7,223 nt of DNA from assembly GCA_938002705.1 (NCBI GenBank), contig CALLAG010000336.1, forward strand, positions 1-7,223. Reading direction: 5' to 3'. Below are positions 1-5,722 of the stretch, piece by piece. The notes beneath the pieces were generated by a model that saw only the letters and a list, made by a program, of their open reading frames with translations, had not been told where the DNA came from and ran no database searches. The translations under genes and the position numbers were made by a program. The DNA comes from an uncultured Saprospiraceae bacterium. GTDB taxonomy: Bacteria; Bacteroidota; Bacteroidia; Chitinophagales; Saprospiraceae. How positions within the stretch are numbered: position 1 is the first letter of the stretch; every line of letters starts with the position of its first letter.

Positions 1-224
1 AGTAGCGCTATTATCTGATGTACGAGCGGAGGATAACTTGTCATCGTGAAGCCCGTATACCACTTGTAATTCCATGTCTCAAACCATACCTGCGAGTAAT
101 GCTCGGCAAAGAACATATGGACGTAGGCATCATAAGTATTACCTACAGTATAGGATATAAGGCTGCCATGGAATAATAATCCCAATATAATGGCAGCAAG
201 ATAATATTGTCGTGATCTACTCAA
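1..224 (-). CDS. Integral-membrane GT-C-like glycosyltransferase, N-terminal fragment (runs off left edge)
   Basis: Reading the minus strand from 224 to the window edge gives 74 open codons. A basic N-terminus (S-R-S-R-Q) is followed by a hydrophobic segment at about residues 7-26, then a loop with YDAYVH (D32, H36), many aromatic residues, and TSYPPLVHQ. A first membrane helix followed by an acidic residue and His in the first extracytoplasmic loop, then YPPL, is the layout of GT-C-fold membrane glycosyltransferases and of PF10131-like (PTPS-related) membrane proteins. These transfer sugars from lipid carriers at the outer face of the inner membrane, but the substrate here cannot be told. 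A TAA lies five codons before the TTG at 224, so that TTG is the only plausible start; the next in-frame ATG is inside the loop at residue 37. A TAtcTTTa match at 259-266 on this strand could be its promoter -7 box, but no partner -33 box was seen. The gene is divergent from the module beginning at 433. The coding call is firm from composition; the family assignment is a motif-level judgement. Confidence 0.7.
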   Translation of the reverse strand, partial: MSRSRQYYLAAIILGLLFHGSLISYTVGNTYDAYVHMFFAEHYSQVWFETWNYKWYTGFTMTSYPPLVHQIIAL

Positions 225-334
225 TGGAGTGAATTAGAAACGTCGTTTTAATTGATATTAAAGATATACTTAATGTGTTAGTTTCTATAGGATTGTAGTA
301 TACGAACTGCTTTGTTGGCCTAAGTGTGAGGGTA

Positions 335-378
335 TTTTGATGAATTGATTGATATGCAGTTGAGATCAATCATCAAAA
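335..378. repeat. Bulged inverted repeat upstream of the 433 module
   Basis: TTTTGAT (335-341) and GATTGAT (347-353), separated by the five bases GAATT, are together perfectly complementary to the uninterrupted ATCAATCATCAAAA at 365-378. This makes 14 base pairs with a single 5-nt bulge and an 11-nt loop. The structure ends six bases before the TTGACA box at 384. There is no T-tract on either side to make it a clean terminator. It could be an operator for a divergent regulator, or a cruciform/RNA hairpin. The pairing is seen directly; the role is unknown. Confidence 0.5.
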
Positions 379-383
379 AGGAC

Positions 384-414
384 TTGACAAATTAAACATT
401 ATATTGTATATTTA
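384..414 (+). promoter_or_regulatory. Promoter for the GNAT-like/HTH module
   Basis: TTGACA at 384-389, a 17-base spacer and TATATT at 407-412 match the classic sigma-70 layout. The same bases also read TTG-N20-TATATTTA, one base from the Bacteroidota consensus TTG...TAnnTTTG. A transcript start expected near 419-421 leaves only about 12 bases before the TTG start codon at 433. Box sequences and spacing are seen directly; activity is inferred. Confidence 0.6.
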
Positions 415-424
415 TTATACATTA
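402..424. promoter_or_regulatory. Palindromic operator candidate over the -10 box
   Basis: TATTGTATA (402-410) and TATACATTA (416-424) are inverted copies with one mismatch, centred on 413, with perfect GTATA/TATAC cores. The site overlaps the -10 box and the expected transcription start. HigA-type antitoxins commonly bind short AT-rich palindromes in this position and repress their own operon. In such an AT-rich stretch a chance palindrome is possible. Confidence 0.4.
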
Positions 425-432
425 ATGACAAC

Positions 433-915
433 TTGATAGTATTTAGTAAAAAAGATGATAGAAGGGTTCTATGTGATATAATTCTATTGCAAAAGCAATT
501 AATACCTAAAAAGAAAGATGGATGGGCATTCGATTGGTCAGAAGCCTATAGAACCAATTCTAAGTCTATCTATTCTTTACAAGAAAGAGCTACTCAAAGA
601 ATACATGGTCTAGTTCAATTAATTGAAGATGACGGCATGCTGATAATGGAGCTAATTGAATTGGCACCATTTAACATTGGTTCGACTAAAGAATTTGATA
701 ACGCAGCTGGTTGCTTAATTGCATTTGGGTGCAGAGAATCTCTAAAATTAAACACTGCTTATAAGGGTTATTTAACATTCGTTTCAAAAACAAGCTTAGT
801 CGAATTGTACAAATCAAAATATTTAGCAACTCAAACTTTAGGTACAAGAATGTATATAGATCCTAAATCTGGAGAAACACTTATCACCAAATATTTACAA
901 GATGAAAAAAGATAA
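433..915 (+). CDS. GNAT-fold-like protein, candidate toxin of a toxin-antitoxin pair
   Basis: A 160-residue protein with the strand and helix pattern of a small GCN5-related N-acetyltransferase. The central block 57-76 (IHGLVQLIEDDGMLIMELIE) looks like the paired strands of the fold. AAGCLIAFGC (91-100) sits where the acetyl-CoA loop and helix would be. The C-terminal part (KGYLTFVSKT 111-120, Y126, Y130, RMYID 139-143, LITKYL 150-155) resembles the last strands, which often carry the catalytic Tyr. The canonical Q/RxxGxG/A signature is absent, so acetyl-CoA binding is not proven. Known GNAT toxins (TacT, AtaT) acetylate the amino acid on charged tRNAs, but they are usually paired with ribbon-helix-helix antitoxins rather than HTH proteins. 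The start is a TTG: the nearby ATG at 425 hits a stop after three codons, and an in-frame TGA lies at 385. The last 14 bases overlap the next gene, implying coupled expression. The toxin role comes from context; a non-toxic acyltransferase or a CoA-non-binding relative remains possible. Confidence 0.6.
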   Translation: MIVFSKKDDRRVLCDIILLQKQLIPKKKDGWAFDWSEAYRTNSKSIYSLQERATQRIHGLVQLIEDDGMLIMELIELAPFNIGSTKEFDNAAGCLIAFGCRESLKLNTAYKGYLTFVSKTSLVELYKSKYLATQTLGTRMYIDPKSGETLITKYLQDEKR

Positions 916-1381
916 AGATGTTTTAAGTCAATTAACAAATGGTATTCTTACCGAATCTATGGATATCGGGACAAAGGAATATGCAGATTTCAAACTGCTA
1001 ATTAGAAGTAAAGTAGCTGAGACATCAAAAGATGAAAGGATCAGAGTTTCATTGCTTGGGTTGAAATACCATATGGAAGATTATCTTGAGTCAAAGTCGC
1101 AATTGGTTGAAGTTGGCAGCTTTGTGAAGCAGTTTATTAACCTAATCGAAATCAAACAAGTCGAGTTTGCAAAATACCTGGAATTAAGACCATCAAATTT
1201 GAGTAAAATATTAAATGGTGAAAGAAGGTTAACGATAGAATTAGCTCTAATTCTCGATAAACTTTCTAATATAAACGCAGGGTTATGGCTTAGAATTCAG
1301 AACAAAAATGAAATAAGTAAGATTCAGAAAACACATTCTAAAAAGATAGAAAAATACCGTCTAAAAGAACTAATAGGATGA
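902..1381 (+). CDS. HigA/XRE-type helix-turn-helix protein, candidate antitoxin
   Basis: A 159-residue protein with a lambda-repressor-like HTH at about residues 75-132. The turn and recognition helix are in QVEFAKYLELRPSNLSKIL (86-104), followed by NGERRLT (105-111) and a stabilising helix ending NAGLWLRIQ. 'L..R.S.LSKILNG.R.LT...A..L......A..WL..Q' is the signature of HigA/VapI-type antidote proteins. Residues 1-70 are charged, helical and without a recognised domain; in this arrangement they may wrap the partner. The ATG at 902 lies inside the preceding gene (14-base overlap, different frame). Toxin-first order with the DNA-binding protein second is the HigBA layout, but the partner here is not a RelE-fold ribonuclease. 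It probably autorepresses through the palindrome at 402-424. A basic tail (140-159) follows the HTH. DNA-binding function is well supported; the antitoxin role is inferred from the pairing. Confidence 0.75.
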   Translation: MKKDKDVLSQLTNGILTESMDIGTKEYADFKLLIRSKVAETSKDERIRVSLLGLKYHMEDYLESKSQLVEVGSFVKQFINLIEIKQVEFAKYLELRPSNLSKILNGERRLTIELALILDKLSNINAGLWLRIQNKNEISKIQKTHSKKIEKYRLKELIG

Positions 1382-1386
1382 ATCAA

Positions 1387-1409
1387 GTTGGGTAACAATA
1401 GACCCTAAC
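1387..1409 (+). repeat. Small hairpin between antitoxin and ammonia-lyase genes
   Basis: GTTGGGT (1387-1393) pairs with ACCC-t-AAC (1402-1409), giving seven pairs with a one-base bulge and an 8-nt loop. No T-tract follows, and the lyase ATG is eight bases downstream, so this is not a convincing terminator. The 8-mer TAACAATA also occurs twice here (1393-1400, 1406-1413). The hairpin could modulate readthrough or translation of the lyase. Confidence 0.3.
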
Positions 1410-1417
1410 AATAAGCC

Positions 1418-2359
1418 ATGACACTAAATAAAGAAACACTAACCCAAGTGCATACTGCGATAGAACCTTACATACATAGGACGCCTATCCTAACTTCACA
1501 ATCAATAGATGCTATAGTTGGATGCCAGCTATACTTTAAGTGTGAAAACTTCCAGAAGATGGGAGCATTCAAGATGAGAGGTGCTACATATGCAGCATTA
1601 CAATTATCAGATGAGCAAAGAAGCAAAGGCATCGTCACACATTCATCAGGTAATATGGCTCAGGCGGTATCCCTCGCTGCAAAGTCACTTGGGATACCAG
1701 CTTATATCGTCATGCCAGAGAATGCACCTCAGGTCAAGAAAGATGCCGTGGCAGGTTATGGTGGGATTATAACAGAAGTCGCATCTAATGTGAAAGCAAG
1801 AGAGGCTGCCGCAGACATTATAGCTGCTGAAAAGGGAGCCCACTTCATACATCCATCTAATGATATGGATGTGATCTTAGGACAAGGTACTGCAGCCTAC
1901 GAGTTACTGTCAGTGCATGATGACTTAGATTATATCTGTACTCCTGTAGGTGGAGGAGGATTACTGGCAGGTACAGCAATGTATGCCTTTCACTTCGGTA
2001 ATGGCTGCAAAACAATAGCTGGAGAACCCCTCAATGTCAATGATGCCTACAGATCACTGGAAGCCGGAGTCATACTGGAAAACGAAACATCAGATACAGT
2101 AGCTGATGGACTGCGTACACACCTTGGCTATATTAACTTTCCAATAATTCAAAAGTATGTCGACAAAATTATTTGCGTAGAAGAAGATGAGATTGTGAGT
2201 GCTATGAAATTAATATGGGAACGGATGAAAATCATTATAGAACCATCATGTGCAGTTCCACTTGCCGCTGTCATAAAAGAGAAGGAATCGTTTAAGAATC
2301 TTAAGGTAGGCGTAATTCTGTCTGGAGGTAATGTAGATCTGAATAACTTGCCTTTTTGA
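1418..2359 (+). CDS. PLP-dependent serine racemase / threonine (3-hydroxyaspartate) ammonia-lyase
   Basis: A complete 313-residue fold-type II PLP enzyme. K52 in QKMGAFKMRGA is the Schiff-base lysine. S76-S77-G78-N79 is the loop that cradles the cofactor, with S77 matching catalytic S84 of human serine racemase. GGGGL (178-182) binds the PLP phosphate. S302-G-G-N-V-D contacts the pyridine nitrogen. E203 and D209 in AGEPLNVND align with the divalent-metal ligands E210 and D216 of serine racemase, supporting the racemase/hydroxyaspartate-lyase subgroup. The family racemises serine or dehydrates Ser, Thr or threo-3-hydroxyaspartate to a keto acid plus ammonia in the cytoplasm. There is no C-terminal ACT-like domain, so this is not a feedback-inhibited biosynthetic IlvA. 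Position 80 is Met where the family usually has His (SSGNH), a possible specificity change. ATG 1418 gives a normal family N-terminus. The gene starts 36 bases after the antitoxin stop and is GC-richer than its neighbours. Its final ten codons recur in altered form at 5249-5287. Exact substrate is uncertain. Confidence 0.9.
   Translation: MTLNKETLTQVHTAIEPYIHRTPILTSQSIDAIVGCQLYFKCENFQKMGAFKMRGATYAALQLSDEQRSKGIVTHSSGNMAQAVSLAAKSLGIPAYIVMPENAPQVKKDAVAGYGGIITEVASNVKAREAAADIIAAEKGAHFIHPSNDMDVILGQGTAAYELLSVHDDLDYICTPVGGGGLLAGTAMYAFHFGNGCKTIAGEPLNVNDAYRSLEAGVILENETSDTVADGLRTHLGYINFPIIQKYVDKIICVEEDEIVSAMKLIWERMKIIIEPSCAVPLAAVIKEKESFKNLKVGVILSGGNVDLNNLPF
2329..2342 (+). repeat. Left copy of 14-bp direct repeat (inside lyase 3' end)
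   Basis: TAATGTAGATCTGA lies in the lyase codons for G-N-V-D-L-N and is identical to 5251-5264, 2922 bases downstream. The similarity starts abruptly just upstream (2327 and 5249) and decays downstream with mostly synonymous changes. It could be the left junction of an inserted segment. An attachment-site role is a hypothesis. Confidence 0.5.
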
Positions 2360-2390
2360 TGTCAAGTCGGAAGGGGTCACCGAGAGCTGT

Positions 2391-2412
2391 GGAGGAATAG
2401 CTATTCCTTTTC
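2391..2412 (+). terminator. Candidate intrinsic terminator after the lyase gene
   Basis: AGGAATAG/CTATTCCT (2393-2408) is a perfect 16-base palindrome. In RNA it would form a six-pair stem with an AGCU loop, extended by two G-U pairs at the base (2391-2392 with 2409-2410). T-rich sequence (TTTTCT) follows. It lies 32 bases after the lyase stop. The U-tract is short, so termination strength is uncertain. Confidence 0.45.
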
Positions 2413-2554
2413 TAAATTCAAGTAATTTGTAAATCCATTTTTTTAGTGCCTAATTGTAATAGTGTCTCTTCGACTAAATGCATGTTACATAAAAAATAAT
2501 TTTGTTGTTTTTTATTTGGAAGGTGAAGGTTATATTAGAGTAATCATTATAGAC

Positions 2555-4198
2555 ATGAAAAAATCAAAAATAATTTTTCTTACTACGGTAATTATACTTA
2601 TCAAAGCAGCTTCTATTCATGCTCAGGTCGCAACTTTTAATTACGTGCCATTAAAATTTAAAAACGCAGAACCAGAATGGATACATGTGATTTGTGATAG
2701 TACTATGATTGGTGCTGAGACAGATGATAGCAATGCGACTTACGATGGGCATACTCATGTATATAGTAGTAATAATATAGAAGATGAATATGTAATACAT
2801 GAAGGATTTCTATATGTAGTAAGTAGAACCGGATTTAATAATGATGTGTCTGGTGCTTTAGTAGAAAAAATTAATATCAGTACAGGAGAACTCATCTGGA
2901 AGACGACATATGATTTGAGAACAGAAGAGTACCGAGAACATACAGAAAGAATCATTATAAGAGATAACAAACTGGTATTGTATAATTATCTGATAACTGA
3001 GCCTGACTCTGAAGGATTTCCCTTGCCTGTCGTGTTTTTTGGATGGGTAGAGGGTGTATTGAAAGTAAGAGAATATGATTTAGAGACGGGTATATTGATA
3101 GATGAATCTATGCCAGATCCTGAGGATATTGAGAGCAAGAAGATCCGAGACTATATGTCTGATAGAACTCAACTTCATATCTTAGACGATGATACATTTT
3201 CACTTTTTAGTAGAAAGTGGGATACGATAGGATCTTTTTATATAATCGATACTCTGGATGGTTTAGGAAGGCTTATCAATGATCCTGATACGATATGGAG
3301 CCAACTAGACATTAATGATTGGGGTGATTCTTATTGGAATCTACGATGGGGGATGAAAAAGGATAGTCAAGGACTTACTTACTGGCTTGACTACTATGTT
3401 CCCGGAGATTTTACTTTAGATACAGCACAAGCCAACATCAATATCTATAATAATGAAAATGAAATTGTAGATATAATATCATTAGGTTTTATTGATAAAA
3501 GTAATATTAGAACATGGTATCTGCGTGATGTTACTGATGATTACTTCTATATACAAGTGTTTTATTTTAATGATGAAAGTCGTCATTTTTTTATTAATAA
3601 ACAGGGAGAATTGATAGAAAGTGTATTCAATCCTATATATAGGAACTTCTATGTAAAGCTTGATGAGAATCAAAAATTTATCATAGGTGATAATGCAAAA
3701 AGAGTAGGAGATAATTTTGAGTTTTCGTTTTATCAAAACGAAGATGGTGTCCTTAAAAGGTTATCTACGTTGACCATTGATATCCCAAATTACAGAAGTT
3801 CAATCTCTCATGTACAGAGATTAGAAGATGGGGATTATCTTGTCTCAGGAATTTATTATGAGGTAGTAGGCTTTAGCAGTAAGGGGAGTACACGCTTTAT
3901 CATGAGGCTCTCAGAGGAGATGATCATGGGAGAAACTGTAAGTACAAGTGAGATCACTGAGATAGATATAGGTCTTGTATTATACCCTAATCCCACATCT
4001 GGTATTTTGCATTTAGTACTTGAGAAAGCGACTGACGCTCAGGTTCTCATATATAACACGCAAGGTATGGAAGTTTATAGTCAAGAAATCTTTTCAGATA
4101 AGGTAGATGTCGATTTGGGTTATCTTGAGTGTGGAGTCTATACTGTTGTTGTTAGTATAGAAGGACAGTTAGTTAGGAGAAAAATTGTTCGAATTTAG
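2555..4198 (+). CDS. Secreted propeller-like protein with T9SS type A sorting domain
   Basis: A 547-residue exported protein. Residues 1-23 form a Sec signal peptide: MKKSK, a hydrophobic stretch, then probable cleavage after IHA before QVA. Residues 474-547 are a T9SS type A (Por_Secre_tail) domain: LYPNPTSG, a run of short strands, VLIYNTQGMEVY, CGVYTVVV and a basic KIVRI end. This tail directs passage through the type IX secretion system and surface anchoring or release. The middle is acidic and beta-rich, with units such as INISTGELIWKTTYDL (107-121) and YDLETGILIDES (174-185). These resemble the 'D..TG...W' strands of quinoprotein/WD-like propellers. No catalytic motif is recognised. The frame is open from a GTG at 2462, but the 31 extra residues would bury the signal peptide, so ATG 2555 is preferred. 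The gene is distinctly AT-rich (11 G+C in 60 bases at 3541-3600). Ligand and role are unknown; surface binding or adhesion is one possibility. The export signals are firm. Confidence 0.85.
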   Translation: MKKSKIIFLTTVIILIKAASIHAQVATFNYVPLKFKNAEPEWIHVICDSTMIGAETDDSNATYDGHTHVYSSNNIEDEYVIHEGFLYVVSRTGFNNDVSGALVEKINISTGELIWKTTYDLRTEEYREHTERIIIRDNKLVLYNYLITEPDSEGFPLPVVFFGWVEGVLKVREYDLETGILIDESMPDPEDIESKKIRDYMSDRTQLHILDDDTFSLFSRKWDTIGSFYIIDTLDGLGRLINDPDTIWSQLDINDWGDSYWNLRWGMKKDSQGLTYWLDYYVPGDFTLDTAQANINIYNNENEIVDIISLGFIDKSNIRTWYLRDVTDDYFYIQVFYFNDESRHFFINKQGELIESVFNPIYRNFYVKLDENQKFIIGDNAKRVGDNFEFSFYQNEDGVLKRLSTLTIDIPNYRSSISHVQRLEDGDYLVSGIYYEVVGFSSKGSTRFIMRLSEEMIMGETVSTSEITEIDIGLVLYPNPTSGILHLVLEKATDAQVLIYNTQGMEVYSQEIFSDKVDVDLGYLECGVYTVVVSIEGQLVRRKIVRI

Positions 4199-4218
4199 AA
4201 GTGATTATTATTACTTCT
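4197..4218 (+). terminator. Hairpin at the T9SS gene stop codon
   Basis: AGAAGTGAT (4197-4205) pairs with ATTACTTCT (4210-4218), giving nine pairs including one G-U around a TATT loop. The stem begins inside the TAG stop codon. Only TTG follows, not a true U-tract, so it may act weakly as a terminator or protect the 3' end. Confidence 0.35.
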
Positions 4219-4251
4219 TGTACCCGATAAAATTTATCTGAAAATACTTTT

Positions 4252-4268
4252 CCTAATCTGGAATTAGG
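4252..4268. repeat. Short perfect inverted repeat before the thioredoxin gene
   Basis: CCTAAT (4252-4257) and ATTAGG (4263-4268) are exact inverted copies around CTGGA. The site lies 75 bases upstream of the ATG at 4343, in a 144-base gap. It could be an operator or a small hairpin. No T-run follows, and six-base arms in AT-rich DNA may be chance. Confidence 0.25.
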
Positions 4269-4342
4269 TGTGGCTTCTTTAAGCTATCGAGTTACTATCA
4301 AAAGATAGAATAATTGATGTCGATTGTCGTTATACCTCTGGT

Positions 4343-5245
4343 ATGAAATACATAAAATTAATATTCTTAAGCCTCAGCACCTCAGTGATCTGGGGCTTAT
4401 TTTTTATAGACGCATATAAGATAGGAGTCATAGGGTATGTATTGGCTTTGTTGTTTAGCTTTTATTCGAGCTATTTCCTTAAGCAGAGTATAGGTAAGAA
4501 TCCTTGGAGAAGGTGGGATGTGTTATTGTTGATATTGTTTCCATTACTCTATTTATTGATTTATATGGTCAGTCTCAATAATTGGAGTATTTATACTTTA
4601 TTTAATCCTCTACTTAGTGGCTTGATTGTTTTGGTTTTAGGGTTAAGACTCAATAGCTTAAAAAAGCAACAAGCACTGCAGTTTTTTACTATCAGTTATA
4701 TATTGGTATATAGCTTGTCACTTGTCTTATATCATAAGGAATCTAATGGTAATATTGAAAAATATGATTTTTCTACAGAGACGAATGATAGCGCTACGTC
4801 GATTACACCGATAGATTCTCAAATTAATATATCTCAATTAAAGTTTAGATCAGCAAATAATGTTATAAGCGGAGTGGTCAATAATCGTAAACCAGTTATT
4901 TTAGAAACATGGCATGAAAAGTGTCCGCCTTGCCTTAGTGCAATTAACGATACACAAGATTTTTTCGCTGAGATAAGTGATAGCTTAGATCATTACTACG
5001 TGTATAATCCGAAGGGTAATTTTGATAGCAAGAAAGTGTTTTCTTTTGACAAGATAAAAGACATATCTAAAATTCTCATTTGGCAAGATGCTAATGACAA
5101 ATTTGATCTAACTATAAATGCAGACCCAAGCTTCTTGTACTTTGATAAGGAAGGGAATTTGATAGATGTCAGAGTTGGATATACAAATTCTAAGCAGGAA
5201 GAATTTAAAAATGATATTCTGCAATTTGTAAAGGAGAATAGTTAA
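4343..5245 (+). CDS. Membrane-anchored thioredoxin-like protein (five TM helices plus CPPC domain)
   Basis: A 300-residue protein in two parts. The N-terminal half has about five hydrophobic helices (roughly 4-22, 28-46, 58-77, 84-102, 113-131). The positive patch KNPWRRW (52-58) precedes the third helix. The C-terminal half (about 160-298) is thioredoxin-like: strand PVILETW (184-190), active site C194-P-P-C197, and a likely cis-Pro at P262 in NADPSFLYFDKEGNLI. This matches TlpA/ResA-type thiol-disulfide proteins. Five helices with an inside N-terminus would place the thioredoxin domain in the periplasm, where it could reduce or shuffle disulfides of exported proteins or cytochrome c apoproteins. 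The membrane domain is not recognised; no cysteines were seen in it, so it is unlikely to pass electrons itself as DsbD does. The substrate could include the neighbouring secreted protein, but that is speculation. The stop is only three bases from the lyase-tail remnant. Thioredoxin fold confidence is high; the function is general. Confidence 0.8.
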   Translation: MKYIKLIFLSLSTSVIWGLFFIDAYKIGVIGYVLALLFSFYSSYFLKQSIGKNPWRRWDVLLLILFPLLYLLIYMVSLNNWSIYTLFNPLLSGLIVLVLGLRLNSLKKQQALQFFTISYILVYSLSLVLYHKESNGNIEKYDFSTETNDSATSITPIDSQINISQLKFRSANNVISGVVNNRKPVILETWHEKCPPCLSAINDTQDFFAEISDSLDHYYVYNPKGNFDSKKVFSFDKIKDISKILIWQDANDKFDLTINADPSFLYFDKEGNLIDVRVGYTNSKQEEFKNDILQFVKENS

Positions 5246-5248
5246 TGT

Positions 5249-5287
5249 GCTAATGTAGATCTGAGTAATCTACCTTTCGACAAATAA
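5249..5287 (+). pseudogene. Remnant of an ammonia-lyase 3' end (last 12 codons)
   Basis: The codons read A-N-V-D-L-S-N-L-P-F-D-K-stop. Compared with the lyase end at 2327-2359 (G-N-V-D-L-N-N-L-P-F-stop), eight of ten residues match, and three further codons differ only synonymously (AAC/AAT, TTG/CTA, TTT/TTC). Such synonymous drift marks it as former coding sequence. Upstream of 5249 similarity ends abruptly: an in-frame TAA at 5243-5245 is the stop of the thioredoxin gene. Joining 1418-2326 to 5249-5287 would give an intact lyase of 315 residues. The fragment itself has no start and cannot be functional. Confidence 0.7.
5251..5264 (+). repeat. Right copy of 14-bp direct repeat
   Basis: TAATGTAGATCTGA, identical to 2329-2342 and at the same codon phase relative to the lyase reading frame. 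Together the two copies bracket the T9SS and thioredoxin genes. No integrase or transposase lies between them. Confidence 0.5.
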
Positions 5288-5327
5288 CATTACTTTTCGG
5301 GCTATATAGATAACACTAATTTTTAGA

Positions 5328-5565
5328 TATTCGATGATGTTGGAATGGCCTTAGCCATTTTAGGTAAATCCAGTATTTGTAGCGTTAAAAACAATGGCCG
5401 TGTTTGACGACTGTAAGGAGGAGTTGGCGCTTGTTTAGCTACAAATAATTGATTTGGCGTTAAGAAATGGGTAAAGCCTTGAATTCTTTGGTTCGTTTCT
5501 TTTTCAATAGAAAGAAATGAACGCCTTTCCGGCGAGGAAAAACCCAAGAGCAGTAAATGGTAAAA
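5328..5565. repeat. Probable dispersed Bacteroidota intergenic repeat
   Basis: The block from about TAGATATTCGATGATG to AGCAGTAAATGG has the look of a non-coding repeat known to me from many Bacteroidota intergenic regions. One plus-strand frame gives protein-like pieces (GMALAILGKSSICSVKNNG; ILWFVSFSIERNE) interrupted by four in-frame stops. The opposite strand is open only by accident. It contains a strong hairpin (5491-5522) followed by a second small stem (TTTCC 5526-5530, GGAAA 5536-5540). Only one copy is in the window, so repetitiveness rests on recollection rather than on this sequence. Borders are approximate. It could be a mobile-element remnant or a degraded gene. Confidence 0.4.
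5491..5522. repeat. Strong 14-bp hairpin within the repeat
   Basis: GTTCGTTTCTTTTT (5491-5504) pairs with AGAAAGAAATGAAC (5509-5522) around a CAAT loop, with two G-U type pairs and no bulge. It lies between convergent transcription units. On the minus strand its purine/pyrimidine arms could slow polymerase, but no proper U-tract follows. It may act as a bidirectional terminator or as the structural core of the repeat. Confidence 0.5.
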
Positions 5566-5722
5566 ACAGTTATTTGACAATTTTAGAATAGTGATAAGAC
5601 ATCCTATGATAGATAGAAAATTCAAAGCATAATGTCATGTTGGGTGATTAATAATGGTTTTATTTCATCACGAATTCTTAGTATTGCTCTGATTAATAAT
5701 TCAAATTAAATGACCTATTCAG

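Larger units (their letters stand above)
5288..5722. other. 435-base region without a convincing gene
   Basis: This separates the plus-strand genes from the convergent minus-strand pair. It holds the dispersed-repeat candidate (5328-5565), then AT-rich sequence with an 11-base direct repeat TGATTAATAAT at 5645-5655 and 5690-5700. An open frame of 100 codons exists on the minus strand at 5323-5625, but it overlaps the hairpin repeat and lacks protein-like features, so it is not called as a gene. Confidence 0.6.

Noticed and set aside
1387..1409. Hairpin as terminator of the toxin-antitoxin operon
   Set aside because: No T-tract and only eight bases before the lyase start; retained only as a hairpin.
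1581..1772. 63-codon plus-strand frame inside the lyase gene
   Set aside because: It is out of frame within a clearly conserved enzyme; a shadow.
2462..2554. GTG-started 31-codon N-terminal extension of the T9SS protein
   Set aside because: It would place charged sequence ahead of a textbook signal peptide that begins at ATG 2555; the extension is probably untranslated.
2755..2970. 71-codon minus-strand frame inside the T9SS gene
   Set aside because: Antisense shadow rich in Ser/Leu with no protein features.
3482..3736. 84-codon minus-strand frame inside the T9SS gene
   Set aside because: Antisense shadow of an AT-rich coding region; its Ile/Lys richness simply reflects base composition.
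5323..5625. 100-codon minus-strand open frame
   Set aside because: It overlaps the hairpin-bearing repeat, has low-complexity composition, and reads through complementary arms on both strands; it is more likely an accidental frame across a repeat.
5645..5700. Pair of TGATTAATAAT repeats as a possible CRISPR-like or iteron array
   Set aside because: Only two copies of a low-complexity 11-mer, with no regular spacing and no replication or cas gene nearby.
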